Origin: Paraburkholderia caribensis
Lineage (GTDB): Bacteria > Pseudomonadota > Gammaproteobacteria > Burkholderiales > Burkholderiaceae
Direction: 5' to 3'
Assembly: GCF_002902945.1 (NCBI RefSeq)
Contig: NZ_CP026101.1
Location: 3,596,001 to 3,660,000 of the forward strand
DNA: 64,000 nucleotides
Shown: positions 43,737 to 53,231 of the stretch, piece after piece
Layout of the letters: each line of letters starts with the position of its first letter
Numbering within the stretch: position 1 is the first letter of the stretch
Program-made: the position numbers and the translations under genes
The notes under the pieces: generated by a model
Told to the model about the DNA's origin: nothing
The model's database searches: none
The model's input: the letters and a program-made list of their open reading frames with translations, nothing else

Positions 43737-45239
43737 ATGCCCTATCCCGCCGCGAATAGCCTGCGCCGCCAGTTGCTGCGCCGGCTCGCCGCTCCCCTTT
43801 CCCTGCTCGCGCTGATGAGCGGCCTCATCGCGTACTGGCTCGCGTGGCAATACACGCAGCATGTAGTCGACCGTTCACTCGCCGATCTCGCCACGGCCAT
43901 TTCGAAGCAGATCCAGATTGCCGGCCCCGATGCGCCGATCACAGTACCGCCGCTCGCGCAGGCGATGTTCTCCGACCCAGTCGAACAACTCGTGTACCGG
44001 ATCAGCAATGGCGAAACCGAAATCGCCGGCGACCCGAAACTGCCGCTGCAAGGCACCAACGTGCGGCGCATGCACTACGCGTACGTGTTCGAGACGCAGC
44101 ACGAAGGGACGGCCGTGCGCGTCGCACAGGTACGCGTCGACCAGCCGACGGGCAATCCCGTCGTCATCGAAGTCGGCCAGCCTGTGCATCACCGCTTTCG
44201 CATTGCCGCAGAATTTCTGGTCGCGATCATGATGCCGCTGCTGCTGTTGCTGCTGGCGGGCTGGGTGATCGTGTGGCGCGTCGTGAATCAGCAGCTGAAT
44301 CCGCTGACAGATCTCGCCGATTCACTGAACCGCCAGACCCACACGTCGCTGGAACCCGTCGACGAAACGTTCGTCCCCGTCGAAATCCGTCCGCTGACGG
44401 GCGCGCTGAACGGCCTGCTAGACCGTCTGAAATCCGCCCTCGACGCCCAACGCAAATTCATCGCCGACGCCGCGCATCAGTTGCGCACGCCGCTCACCGC
44501 GATCAAGCTGCACGCGGAACAGGCGGCCATTGGGCGCGACCCGCAGCAGACGCTCGCCGCCGTCAAGGAACTGCGTGCCGCCGCCGATCGTGCCGTGCGT
44601 CTGTCGAACCAGTTGCTGTCGCTGGCGCGCGCCGAACCGGGCGAACAGGCCGCGCGTTTCGTGAATCTCGACGTCGCGTCGCTCGCTTTCGATACGGGCG
44701 CCGAATGGGTGCCGCGCGCGCTTGCCGTGCACGTGGACCTCGGTTTTCAACGGCTCGACGATCCGTCGAACGATCACCCTCTGATCGCGCGCGGCAATCC
44801 AGTACTGCTGCGTGAGGTGATTGCGAATCTGCTCGACAACGCGCTGAAATACGTGCCGCCGTCGCGCATGAACGGCGCGCGGATCACGATGACGGTCGCG
44901 CAAACCGTGGTGGATGGCGTCCCGACCGCGGAAGTCACGGTGGAAGACAACGGACCTGGCGTGCCCCAAAAGCAGCAGCCCGATCTGTTCAAGCGCTTCT
45001 TCCGCGGCGACGGCCAGGGCTTGAGCGACGGCACGGTCGACGGCGGCGCAGGTCTCGGCCTGGCGATCGTGCACGACATCATGGCGCTGCATCGCGGCAG
45101 CGTGCATTACGAAGATGCCGCCGATGGTGGCGCGCGTTTTATCGTGCGGCTTCCCGTCGCGACGGGCGCCGTGCTTCGCGCACCGGAGCCGCCCCGCGAA
45201 ACAAAAAAACCGGCGCATCATGCGCCGGTCGATCCCTGA
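43737..45239 (+). CDS. two-component sensor histidine kinase (TctE-like)
   Basis: A 500-residue membrane kinase: transmembrane helix about residues 18-38, a periplasmic domain of about 120 residues of the 2CSK type, second helix about 160-180, HAMP-like linker, H-box FIADAAHQLRTPL with His247, and the ATPase motifs NLLDNALKY, VEDNGPGVP and GAGLGLAIV. It pairs with the preceding response regulator. The last 30 codons overlap the terminator of the convergent SET gene and encode a Pro/Ala/His-rich tail. Confidence 0.93.
   Translation: MPYPAANSLRRQLLRRLAAPLSLLALMSGLIAYWLAWQYTQHVVDRSLADLATAISKQIQIAGPDAPITVPPLAQAMFSDPVEQLVYRISNGETEIAGDPKLPLQGTNVRRMHYAYVFETQHEGTAVRVAQVRVDQPTGNPVVIEVGQPVHHRFRIAAEFLVAIMMPLLLLLLAGWVIVWRVVNQQLNPLTDLADSLNRQTHTSLEPVDETFVPVEIRPLTGALNGLLDRLKSALDAQRKFIADAAHQLRTPLTAIKLHAEQAAIGRDPQQTLAAVKELRAAADRAVRLSNQLLSLARAEPGEQAARFVNLDVASLAFDTGAEWVPRALAVHVDLGFQRLDDPSNDHPLIARGNPVLLREVIANLLDNALKYVPPSRMNGARITMTVAQTVVDGVPTAEVTVEDNGPGVPQKQQPDLFKRFFRGDGQGLSDGTVDGGAGLGLAIVHDIMALHRGSVHYEDAADGGARFIVRLPVATGAVLRAPEPPRETKKPAHHAPVDP
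45201..45229 (-). terminator. terminator of the SET gene, inside the 3' end of the kinase gene
   Basis: Arms ACCGGCGCA (45209-45217) and TGCGCCGGT (45221-45229) with a 3-base loop. On the minus strand the stem runs into seven T residues. It lies about 60 bases past the SET stop codon and is wholly within the last codons of the plus-strand kinase gene. Confidence 0.75.
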
Positions 45240-45291
45240 AGCGTGTCCCAAAGCGTGCGCTCCGTTCGGTACGAACGGCAGCGCACACTGG

Positions 45292-45774
45292 TCACTTTTT
45301 CTTCTTCGCTTTCTTCTCTTCCTTCTTGTCCGGCGCCGCAAGCATCGTGCCGCGGCACTTGCGCGCGCCGCAACGGCACTCGTATTCCTTCTTCAGCTTC
45401 TTCGTCTGACGCGCGTCGATCACGAGCCCGTAGTCGTAGAACAACTCTTCGCCCGCGTCGATATCGCGCAGCGCGTCGATAAACACGTGCCCGTCGATCT
45501 CTTCCGCTTCGCAATTCGGCGCACACGAGTGATTGATCCAGCGCGCGCTGTTGCCCTTCACCTTGCCGTCGATGACATCGCCGCTATCGAGCGCAAAGTA
45601 GAACGTGTGATTCGGTTCGTCCGGATTGTGAGGATGCCGCCGCAGCGCTTCCTTCCAGGAAATCCGTTGGCCCTTGTATTCGATCAACCGCTCGCCGGCT
45701 GCGATCGGTTCGAGTGCAAACACGCCTTTGCCGTGCACGCCCGATTGACGCACAGCGATCCTGCGTGAACTCAT
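45292..45774 (-). CDS. SET-domain protein (putative protein lysine methyltransferase)
   Basis: A 160-residue single-domain protein. It has all core SET motifs: GKGVFA near residue 15-20, NHSCAPN (81-87), ELFYDYG (111-116) and the post-SET cysteines CRCGARKC (Cys133, 135, 140), which with Cys84 can bind one zinc. The C-terminus is Lys-rich. Such proteins methylate lysines using SAM; the bacterial target is unknown. The ATG at 45774 is chosen over a longer frame of poor sequence. Confidence 0.85.
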   Translation of the reverse strand: MSSRRIAVRQSGVHGKGVFALEPIAAGERLIEYKGQRISWKEALRRHPHNPDEPNHTFYFALDSGDVIDGKVKGNSARWINHSCAPNCEAEEIDGHVFIDALRDIDAGEELFYDYGLVIDARQTKKLKKEYECRCGARKCRGTMLAAPDKKEEKKAKKKK

Positions 45775-46039
45775 TGAATCAATCCTTGTAGAACGGTGGA
45801 TGAACAAACTCGCCTGTTCGCCGATGCCTCCGCGTTCAACGCGCCTTTGCAGATGCGCGGCTTTTCTGACGCGGATAGCAAACGCGGCGCCTTGCTGGCG
45901 CCGCGTCGACATGCGACGCATACAGCGCCACAACCGAAATCGTACACGGATGATGTGACTTCGTTCAACCGTCTTAGGTACAGATCCACATCGCATGTGC
46001 GCGCGATGCGTATTCCGGGGAGACGGTCGAACGCAACGC

Positions 46040-47152
46040 TCAGCGCTGACCGAACGAAATATCGCCGAACAGCGCCTTCTGCTCGCGCGGTTGCGAGCGC
46101 CAGTATTGCGGCGGAGCGTCGACCGTCGCGCCGAGTTGCGCGGCCGCGTGCCACGGCCAGCGCGGATCGTAGAGCATCGCGCGGGCCATCGCGATGAGAT
46201 CCGCGTCGCCCTCTTCGATCAGCCGGTTCGCGTGCTCCGGGTCCGTGATCAAGCCGACCGCCATCGTCGTCATGCCCGTCGCCTCCTTCACCGCCTTCGC
46301 GAACGGCACCTGATAGCCGGGTTCGAGCGGGATCTTCTGCAACGGCGACACGCCACCCGATGACACATCGACCCAGTCGCAGCCGCGCTTCTTCAACTCT
46401 TGCGCGAACGCGATCGTGTCTTCGATCGTGATGCCGCCGTCCACCCAGTCGATTGCCGAGACGCGCACGCCCACGGGTTTGTCAGCGGGAAATGCAGCGC
46501 GCACGATATCGAATATTTCGAGCGGGAAACGCATGCGGTTCTCGCGCGAGCCGCCGTATTCGTCGCTGCGCTGATTCGCGAGCGGCGACAGGAACTGATG
46601 CAGCAGATAACCGTGCGCGGCGTGCACTTCGAGTGCGTCGATGCCCAGACGCGCGGCACGGCGCGCCGACGCCGCGAACGCTTCGCGGATGCGGTTGAGG
46701 CCCGCGTTGTCCAGCGCGAGCGGTGGCTCTTCACCGGCTTTGTGCGGCAGCGCGGACGGCGCGTGCGGGAGCCAACCGCCGTCGGCAACGGGAATCAGTT
46801 GCCCGCCTTCCCACGGCACGTTGCTCGATGCCTTGCGCCCCGCATGCGATAGCTGCATTGCGACGTGCACTTTCGAGTGCTTGCGGATCGCGGCCAGCAC
46901 AGGCTTCAGTGCTTCTTCCGTCACGTCGTCCCACAAGCCGAGGTCGGCGGGCGTGATGCGGCCATCGGGTTCGACGGCCGTCGCCTCGATGCACAACATG
47001 CCCGCGCCCGACAGCGCGAGATGCCCGAGATGAATCATGTGCCACGCCGTCGCTTCGCCGCGTTCGGCGGAGTATTGACACATCGGTGACACGACGATGC
47101 GATTCGGCAGCGTCACGCTACGCAGCGTGAGCGGAGTGAAAAGTGCGCTCAT
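46040..47152 (-). CDS. old yellow enzyme family NADH:flavin oxidoreductase (YqjM-like)
   Basis: A 370-residue TIM-barrel FMN enzyme of the thermophilic-like class: PNRIVVSPMCQYSAERG at the N-terminus with the class-specific Cys, the substrate-binding HAAHGYLLHQFLSP motif, YGGSRENRMRF, and an RAMLYDPRWPW C-terminus. It likely reduces activated C=C bonds of enones with NADPH. Start at 47152 (MSALFTPLTLRS); five extra codons upstream are possible. Confidence 0.92.
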   Translation of the reverse strand: MSALFTPLTLRSVTLPNRIVVSPMCQYSAERGEATAWHMIHLGHLALSGAGMLCIEATAVEPDGRITPADLGLWDDVTEEALKPVLAAIRKHSKVHVAMQLSHAGRKASSNVPWEGGQLIPVADGGWLPHAPSALPHKAGEEPPLALDNAGLNRIREAFAASARRAARLGIDALEVHAAHGYLLHQFLSPLANQRSDEYGGSRENRMRFPLEIFDIVRAAFPADKPVGVRVSAIDWVDGGITIEDTIAFAQELKKRGCDWVDVSSGGVSPLQKIPLEPGYQVPFAKAVKEATGMTTMAVGLITDPEHANRLIEEGDADLIAMARAMLYDPRWPWHAAAQLGATVDAPPQYWRSQPREQKALFGDISFGQR

Positions 47153-47247
47153 GGTGGGGTTACCCATCGAAACTCAAGAGCGATCGAGGATAGCACCGGG
47201 TCCGATTTGCTGCAGACGGCCAGGCGTGTCGCTTTCAGCGGGAAGAA

Positions 47248-47979
47248 TCAGCTTTGGCTGGGCGGTACATCGAGACGATTCGACCACGATTCGACTTCGC
47301 CGCTCTCGAGGCGCTTCGTCGCGGTCTTGCGCCATGACGGCGATAGCGTGTCCAGTTGCGCCATCGCTTCGAGTGCCTGCCGGTCGTCGCGATCGACGTA
47401 GAACACGCGCAACAGGCGCTCGACGCTCCACTGTGCATGGGGACGGGCGAGCCGCTCGATTGCGTCGCCTGCACCGATCTCGCCAGCTTCGAGCACGCGG
47501 TAGTACCAGCCCGTGCGGCGCGTGTTCTGCACGGCGCGCGACATGTCGGCGCGCGCGAACCTCAGGTTCAGTTTCCAGCATGGCTGGCGAGGCTGCGATA
47601 CCTGGACGATCGCCCCGCCGATCCGGTACACATCGCCGACGCAAACATCCGCTTCCGTCAGGCCGCGCGTACTCAGGTTTTCGCCGAATGCGCCGCGTCG
47701 GTCGAGCGTTGACAGGTTGGATTCGTCCGCCCGCCATTCGCTGCGCCAGGTGGCGTAGTGGTCGAACGGATAGTGATGCAGCGCTTTTTCCGGGCCGCCG
47801 TGGTGTTTGAGTTCGGCCTGCTGATCACCTTCGAGTCCTGTTTCGCCGAGCCAAACACGGCCAACGACAGGCGTCTTGCCGATCGCGCTCTTCTTGCCCG
47901 ACAGATCACCGCCCAACGGCGCAATCTTGCCGGTGAGGACGGCATCGACGGTAACAACGCGGTGATCCACAGCGGTCAT
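47248..47979 (-). CDS. MOSC-domain protein (YiiM-like)
   Basis: A 243-residue protein of the MOSC family with a C-terminal three-helix extension. The likely molybdenum-cofactor or sulfur-carrying cysteine is in VSQPRQPCWKLN, and GAFGENLSTRGL and the HHGGPEKALHHYP block are typical of YiiM. YiiM of E. coli helps detoxify N-hydroxylated bases together with YcbX. It is 9 bases downstream of the amidotransferase gene and probably co-transcribed. Confidence 0.85.
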   Translation of the reverse strand: MTAVDHRVVTVDAVLTGKIAPLGGDLSGKKSAIGKTPVVGRVWLGETGLEGDQQAELKHHGGPEKALHHYPFDHYATWRSEWRADESNLSTLDRRGAFGENLSTRGLTEADVCVGDVYRIGGAIVQVSQPRQPCWKLNLRFARADMSRAVQNTRRTGWYYRVLEAGEIGAGDAIERLARPHAQWSVERLLRVFYVDRDDRQALEAMAQLDTLSPSWRKTATKRLESGEVESWSNRLDVPPSQS

Positions 47980-47988
47980 TGGAGTCGT

Positions 47989-48702
47989 TCAGGGTCGCGC
48001 GGCCAGTTGGTCGAGCCATTCGCCGAACATGCTGGTCGCCGCGGCTTCCAGCTTCGGGCCATGCTTCGCGGTATCGGCGCGCAGCGCGCGTACGTCGATA
48101 CCGTGGCCCGCGATTTCGCCGGCGTTACCGATCAGCCAGGGCTCGAAGCGGTCGGTGCGGATTTCGGGGTGACATTGCAGGCCAAGCACATGCTTGCCCC
48201 ACGAGAACGCCTGATTCGTACAGGCGGGCGTGGATGCGAGATGCACCGCGCCTTGCGGAAGATCGAATGTATCGCCGTGCCAATGAAGCATCGACGTATG
48301 CGCCCCGTCGAGATGCCGCAGCGGCGACTGCTTGCCGGCATCGGTGAGCGTCAACGGCGTCCAGCCGATTTCCGACTGCCCGGACGGATAGACCCGCGCG
48401 CCAAGCACCCGAGCGATCAGTTGCGCGCCGAGGCAAATGCCGAGTGTCGGCAAGCCCGCTGCAATGCGCTTTTCGATCATGGAGACGAGCGGCGCGATCG
48501 TCGGATAGCGCTCGTCGTCGTACGCGCTGATCGGCCCGCCGAGAATCACCATCAGCGACGGCCTCATGGGGTCGGGCGCCTCGATGCGCGCAAACCCGAC
48601 ATCCAGATAGCGCACAGGACGCCCCCGCTCGCCGAGCACCCGTTCGAGACTGCCCAGATCCTCGAAGTGCACATGGCGGATGGCGAGAACTTCGTGATGC
48701 AT
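47989..48702 (-). CDS. class I glutamine amidotransferase-like protein
   Basis: A 237-residue protein with the GATase nucleophile elbow GICLGAQL (Cys90) and the second and third catalytic residues in LQCHPEI (His178, Glu180), so it can hydrolyse glutamine or a related amide. It is of the stand-alone GMP-synthase-like type; the acceptor is unknown. The ATG at 48702 is preferred to an upstream TTG. Confidence 0.85.
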   Translation of the reverse strand: MHHEVLAIRHVHFEDLGSLERVLGERGRPVRYLDVGFARIEAPDPMRPSLMVILGGPISAYDDERYPTIAPLVSMIEKRIAAGLPTLGICLGAQLIARVLGARVYPSGQSEIGWTPLTLTDAGKQSPLRHLDGAHTSMLHWHGDTFDLPQGAVHLASTPACTNQAFSWGKHVLGLQCHPEIRTDRFEPWLIGNAGEIAGHGIDVRALRADTAKHGPKLEAAATSMFGEWLDQLAARP

Positions 48703-48847
48703 CGGCAAATCCCACCGTCAGGTTGACTGGACGCGCGCAAAGGCGTGCCGGAAGACACACCGTCTGCCGATGCGCAAAACGGCGCAAGCTCGCCCGCCCC
48801 GCTCGCGCAAACCCGCGAGCGGCGGCCGGCTCCGCAGTTTAGCCGAC

Positions 48848-49492
48848 TCAGGCTTGCTGCGCGAAAATCTTCCAGGTCTTTTTCTGCGTGGCCGCGTCGG
48901 CCGTTTCGTGCACCGAGCAGTCCAGACGCAGATCGGTGTCCGACATCGACAGATCGAGCAGCATGCAGCGATGCGGCGTCTTCTTCGGGTTCTTGCTCGG
49001 CTCGAAATGCGTGCAGGTCACGCACATCCGGTGCGGCGGAATGTGGCCTTGCACTTCGAGCTGGCGCACGGTCTTCAGCAACGTGCGATAAAAGAGCGAT
49101 TGTTCTTCGTCGCGCAGCGTGCCGACCGCCTTCGCGAGGAAGTCAGGCCATTGCGCGGCGCGCTTGGCCGCGGTGCGGCCGCGAGCCGTCAGACGCACGG
49201 CAAGCGCGCGTCCGTCGTCGAGCGCGCGACGCTTTTCGACGAGACCCTTGCTTTCCAGCGTGCTCACGGCATCGCTCGTGGTCGCGGCCGTCAGCGCCGT
49301 TTCGCGTGCGATTTCGCCGAGCCGCATCGGTCCCTTGCGCTGCATCAGCAGCACGAGGATTTCGCCCTGGGTAGGCGTCAGACCAGCGCCTTCCGCCCAT
49401 TCCCATGCCTGGCTCCGCATGGCCGTGCTGAGTCGCAACAGGCTGTGGGTCACCCGCCCGGTTGCCTGCTCTCCGTATACGCCTTCGCTCAT
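48848..49492 (-). CDS. MarR-family regulator with a Cys-rich C-terminal tail
   Basis: A 214-residue protein. Residues about 15-150 form a MarR winged helix (GLTPTQGEILVLLMQRKGPMRLGEIARETALTAATTSDAVSTLESKGLVEKRRALDDGRALAVRLT). An added tail of about 60 residues has Cys157, Cys160, Cys176 and Cys192 with nearby His residues, a possible metal or thiol sensor not found in classical MarR. ATG at 49492. Its target is not evident; the adjacent genes are possible. Confidence 0.85.
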   Translation of the reverse strand: MSEGVYGEQATGRVTHSLLRLSTAMRSQAWEWAEGAGLTPTQGEILVLLMQRKGPMRLGEIARETALTAATTSDAVSTLESKGLVEKRRALDDGRALAVRLTARGRTAAKRAAQWPDFLAKAVGTLRDEEQSLFYRTLLKTVRQLEVQGHIPPHRMCVTCTHFEPSKNPKKTPHRCMLLDLSMSDTDLRLDCSVHETADAATQKKTWKIFAQQA

Positions 49493-50080
49493 AGTCTTTC
49501 GTTCGTTGTTGACAGCGTGCCGTTGCCCGTCGACATCCATTCTTCCGATGCCGGCGCGCCGACAGTCTGTGGGGGGAAGCTTCGCCGGTCAAGCCGGCTC
49601 GCCGATTCCTACTATCTCAAAAACTTCCTGCGATGCGGGCCTTGTCCCGGCCGCTTTCTCAGGCTTTGCACATGCTTAATGCGCTTCATGCCGTGTTGCG
49701 ATCGCCGCGCGTTGGCCCACGCATTCGGGACCCCGCAGGCCGCAACGACGAAAAACGACATTCTATGCGAGAGCGGCAAATCGTACAGCTAAGTTATCCA
49801 ATGCAATCTGTGGATAACCACGGGATAAGACGGGGGACGACATGTGCATCGATTCTTGATAACCCGCCCGACCCCAGCGCGCATGAGAATCGTTCTCCCA
49901 GGTTTACGTTCGGGATGCACGCCCGATCCGCGCGGTTATGGTTTACGCAGCTGCTTGAGTTTGCAGGGAATTATTCGGTTGTCCACAGGCAAACGCAATG
50001 CTTGTTAACTACTACTACGTATGTATACGTAAACTTTGAGAAAACTGGAGGATGCCTTATCGGCATTCGACAAAAATAAA
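49493..50080. promoter_or_regulatory. gene-free stretch with DnaA boxes (region A)
   Basis: No reading frame with family features. It contains TTATCCAAT at 49794-49802 (partial box), a perfect DnaA box on the minus strand at 49809-49817, TTGTCCACA at 49979-49987 (one mismatch), the 34-bp element at 50001-50034 and GTTTACGT-type octamers at 49902-49909, 49941-49948 (last base different) and 50027-50034 (reverse). AT content rises from about 49960 to 50080. Confidence 0.5.
50001..50034 (+). repeat. origin-like element, copy A
   Basis: Begins CTTGTTAACT, continues with ACT-ACT-AC trinucleotides and a near-palindrome built on two TACGTA hexamers, and ends in TAAAC. It starts exactly 13 bases after the DnaA box at 49979-49987. 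Copy B at 53237-53270 is its inverted counterpart, with only two or three substitutions and one inserted base. Confidence 0.7.
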
Positions 50081-50103
50081 AAAACCCGCAAAGCGCGGGT
50101 TTT
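50081..50103 (-). terminator. intrinsic terminator of ybdK
   Basis: Arms AAAACCCGC (50081-50089) and GCGGGTTTT (50095-50103). On the minus strand it is followed by seven T residues. It begins 60 bases after the ybdK stop codon. Confidence 0.9.
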
Positions 50104-50162
50104 GTTGAGGTCTGCCTGATGGCGAGGCAGCAGCATTCGACGCTACGGCTTTTACGCGCCGC

Positions 50163-51278
50163 TTATGCGCGCCACTGCAGGCACTGTTGCCGAACCACTT
50201 CATGCAGTGATTGCTCCTGGTCGGCCACATTGCGCAGCCAGGTCGCGTCGTTCACCTGCCCGCGCGCGATCGTGCCAATTTCCTCCAGCGCCTTGCCCGA
50301 GCCCAGTGCATCCGCATGCGGCGCGATGCGCTCGAGCGTGTGAATGATGTCTTCGGAAATCGTACGGCGCTCACCCGTCTGCGGATCGATACACGTGCCC
50401 GCCAGCCCGAAGCGGCACGCCTCGAAACGGTTGAACGTGTAGACGAGATAGTCGTCTTCCTTGGGCATCAAGGGCTTGTCGAGCAGCAGATGGCGCGCGA
50501 GCGTCTGGATGTAGCAGGCAATCGCGGCCGCGCGGTCGACGGAAAGCGGCGTGTCCATCACGCGCACTTCGATGGTGCCGAAGCCGGGCTTGGGCCGGAT
50601 ATCCCAGTAGAAGTCCTTCATGCTGTTCACGACGCCCGTGTGCACCATCTTCGAAAAGTACTCTTCGAAGCTGTCCCATGTGAGGACGAACGGCGCGCGG
50701 CCCGACAGCGGAAACGCGAACACAGAGTTCAGGCGTGCCGAGTGAAAGCCCGTATCGACGCCCTGCACGAACGGCGACGACGCCGACAGCGCGATGAAGT
50801 GCGGGATGTAGCGCGACATCGAATGCAGCAGGAACAGCGCGCTGTCGGCATCCGGGCACCCGATGTGCACGTGCTGGCCGAACACGGTGAACTGCTTCGC
50901 CAGGTAGCCGTAGAGCTCCGAAAGGTACTGAAAGCGCGGCGTGTCGACAATTTTGCGCTCGCTCCATTGCTGGAAAGCGTGCGTGCCGCCGCCGCACAGG
51001 CCGACGTTCAGCCGGTCCGCCGCGGCGACCAGCGTGTCGCGAATGGTGCGTAGATCGGCGACCGCCTGCTCGTGCGTCGTGCAGATGCCCGTCGACAGCT
51101 CGATCATGCTTTCGGTGATTTCCGGCGTAATGTTGCCCGGGATCTTTTCGTCCTTGATGAGCCGGAGCAGGTCGGTTCCTGCTTTGGTCAGATCATAGTC
51201 ATGGGTATTGACGATCTGCATCTCGAGTTCGACACCGAAGGTGAACGGTTTCGAATCGATGAAGGCTTCGAGTGACAT
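50163..51278 (-). CDS. ybdK: YbdK-family carboxylate-amine ligase (glutamate--cysteine ligase 2-like)
   Basis: A 371-residue ATP-grasp-like GCS2 family enzyme. Typical blocks are FTFGVELEMQIV near the N-terminus, GGGTHAFQQW, FGQHVHIGCPDADSALFL and RPKPGFGTIEVRVMDTPLS. E. coli YbdK shows weak gamma-glutamylcysteine ligase activity, but the natural substrate is uncertain. It is 121 bases downstream of the antiporter gene and flanked by the terminator at 50.1 kb. Confidence 0.9.
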   Translation of the reverse strand: MSLEAFIDSKPFTFGVELEMQIVNTHDYDLTKAGTDLLRLIKDEKIPGNITPEITESMIELSTGICTTHEQAVADLRTIRDTLVAAADRLNVGLCGGGTHAFQQWSERKIVDTPRFQYLSELYGYLAKQFTVFGQHVHIGCPDADSALFLLHSMSRYIPHFIALSASSPFVQGVDTGFHSARLNSVFAFPLSGRAPFVLTWDSFEEYFSKMVHTGVVNSMKDFYWDIRPKPGFGTIEVRVMDTPLSVDRAAAIACYIQTLARHLLLDKPLMPKEDDYLVYTFNRFEACRFGLAGTCIDPQTGERRTISEDIIHTLERIAPHADALGSGKALEEIGTIARGQVNDATWLRNVADQEQSLHEVVRQQCLQWRA

Positions 51279-51399
51279 GGCGTTTCCTGATTCATATCGG
51301 CATCGGCGCCCGATACGGGCGGCGCCGGCCGGATTGACTGTCGAATGCTGCAGCCGAACGCTCGAGCTGCAAGAAAAATAAGGTGTGCGGCTCGCCGCC

Positions 51400-52602
51400 T
51401 CACTCGCGGCGTTCGCCCACGAGCGCGAGCGAGCGATAGACGAGCCACGGCCCGACTAGCTGCAACACGACGATCGAGCACATCGTGACCGCGCGCAGCG
51501 TCGGATCGAAATTCGGATAGAGCTGGTAGGTATCGTCGACGAGCAGATACGCGAGCGCCGACATCGGCGACAGCGACAGTCCCAGCGCCATGCCCTGCTT
51601 CATGTCGAGTCCGCTCGGCTTGGCGAACGCGAGCACGCCGACCAGCTTGGCCACCAGTCGGGCGACGATCAGTCCGACGGCGGCGAGCCCGCCCGTCGCG
51701 ACGTCATGCCATTCGAACGTGGTGAGCGTCAGCACGAACAGAATCACCGTCAGCAGCCAGCCCGCGGTGCCGAAGTGCTCCGGCCAGAGTTGCGGGCGTG
51801 CTTCCAGATTCTTCACGATGATGCCCGCGGCAAGCAGGCTGAGAATCGTCGACAGCTTGAAGATATGCGCGACGGCAATCGCAAGCAGCACGAGGCCGAA
51901 CAGCGCGACGAACGAGTGCTCGTCCTGCAGATTCACACGCTTGTAAAAGAACGTGATGGTGCGCGCGAGCAGATAGGCGAGGATCAGCGAGCCGATCAGC
52001 AGATAGAGCGGCTGGAGGATCGTCGCGAGCACGTTGCCATAGGCTTCCTGATGCAGCCAGCCGGACGCGAGCTTTTCGATGACCACCGCATACACGCTGT
52101 TGAGCGCCGTCAGCGTCAAGAGCCGCTGCGTGACCTGGCCTTCGGCGCGCACTTCGGTTTTCAGCTGGATCACCATCGCGGGCGACGTCGCCATCGCGAT
52201 CGACGCGAGCACCAGCGCCGTCACCGACGACACGTTCAGGAACAGCAGCACCAGCAGCACGAGCACGAAGGTGAGCGTCGATTCGGCGATGCTCGACACG
52301 ATGAGCCACGTATTGCGGCGAATCCAGCGCAGATCCAGGCGGCTGCCGAGTTCGAACAGCAGCAGGCCGAGCGCGACATCGAGCAACGGACGCGCGGTGC
52401 TCGCCGAGTCCGCGTCGATCACGCCGAAACCCGCCGATCCCGCGATCAGCCCGATCACGGCATAGCCGGAAATGCGCGGCAGATGCCACGCGCGATAGCA
52501 GAGCTCGCCGACGAGACCAGCGGCGAGCAAGGCGAGGCCTGCCCAGAAAATCGCATCGGGCGTGAGCGGCCAGCCTGGAAAAAATGAAAACGCCGACTTC
52601 AT
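51400..52602 (-). CDS. CPA2-family monovalent cation:proton antiporter
   Basis: A 400-residue protein with about 12 transmembrane segments of the Na+/H+ exchanger (KefB-like) fold; LLFELGSRLDLRWIRRN and IAMATSPAMVIQLKTE correspond to family blocks. It lacks the C-terminal TrkA-N nucleotide domain of KefB/C, so gating by NAD or glutathione adducts is not expected. ATG at 52602; AAAGGAG lies about 15 bases upstream, rather far. Substrate is K+ or Na+, not resolved. Confidence 0.85.
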   Translation of the reverse strand: MKSAFSFFPGWPLTPDAIFWAGLALLAAGLVGELCYRAWHLPRISGYAVIGLIAGSAGFGVIDADSASTARPLLDVALGLLLFELGSRLDLRWIRRNTWLIVSSIAESTLTFVLVLLVLLFLNVSSVTALVLASIAMATSPAMVIQLKTEVRAEGQVTQRLLTLTALNSVYAVVIEKLASGWLHQEAYGNVLATILQPLYLLIGSLILAYLLARTITFFYKRVNLQDEHSFVALFGLVLLAIAVAHIFKLSTILSLLAAGIIVKNLEARPQLWPEHFGTAGWLLTVILFVLTLTTFEWHDVATGGLAAVGLIVARLVAKLVGVLAFAKPSGLDMKQGMALGLSLSPMSALAYLLVDDTYQLYPNFDPTLRAVTMCSIVVLQLVGPWLVYRSLALVGERRE

Positions 52603-53231
52603 CGTGGTGGCTTCTCCTTTGCGGCAACGCCTGGCAACGCGAACGGGCGGACGACGTCGGCACGCAAAGCGCGCGCCGCGTCCGTTGCCGCGATCGGTTC
52701 GCGTCTGCCGGCGTTGCGGGTTGTCAACGATCGGGTGAAAAACTGAAACGACCACGCCGATGCCGCGTGACTACGGGCAGCCCGACGTGAGTGAAAAGAG
52801 CGCCGTCGACTTTTGAATCAGATTCTGTGGGTCCGGCAACCGTTCCATTTGGCGCGTCGGTTGCGGGGGCAAAACGCGACGCGGAAGAACGGCGATTGTG
52901 CCATAGCTTTTTTACACTTGACGGAAAAGCGTCGAACAAGCGCTCAAAGCGGTAAAACGTACGCTAACTTCGTGACAACAGGAAAAAGCGACCGAAAAAC
53001 TCGCCTGCTTCGGGGAAGAATGGCCTTGTCAACGATGCTTTTGCAGGTCCAGAGGGTCTCGAGCAAGGGCATGTTCGGCGTGCTTGCGTTTGAGTGTTCT
53101 TGCGCTCAGGCGTTCCAGTTTCCGAGCGACAACGGCAAGGAAGACGAGCGCCGAAACGAAGCGAGCCTTGCGAAATTCTTAACGGGAAAGCTGATGCCGT
53201 CGGGCATCGATCCACCGTGGGCTTTTCATCA
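52603..53231. other. gene-free stretch upstream of the antiporter gene
   Basis: About 630 bases. A 147-codon plus-strand frame (52813-53256) is open but has no family features and an unusual Arg/Ser/Lys-rich composition, so I do not call it a gene. Nothing else was recognised apart from the promoter side of the antiporter gene. Confidence 0.35.
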
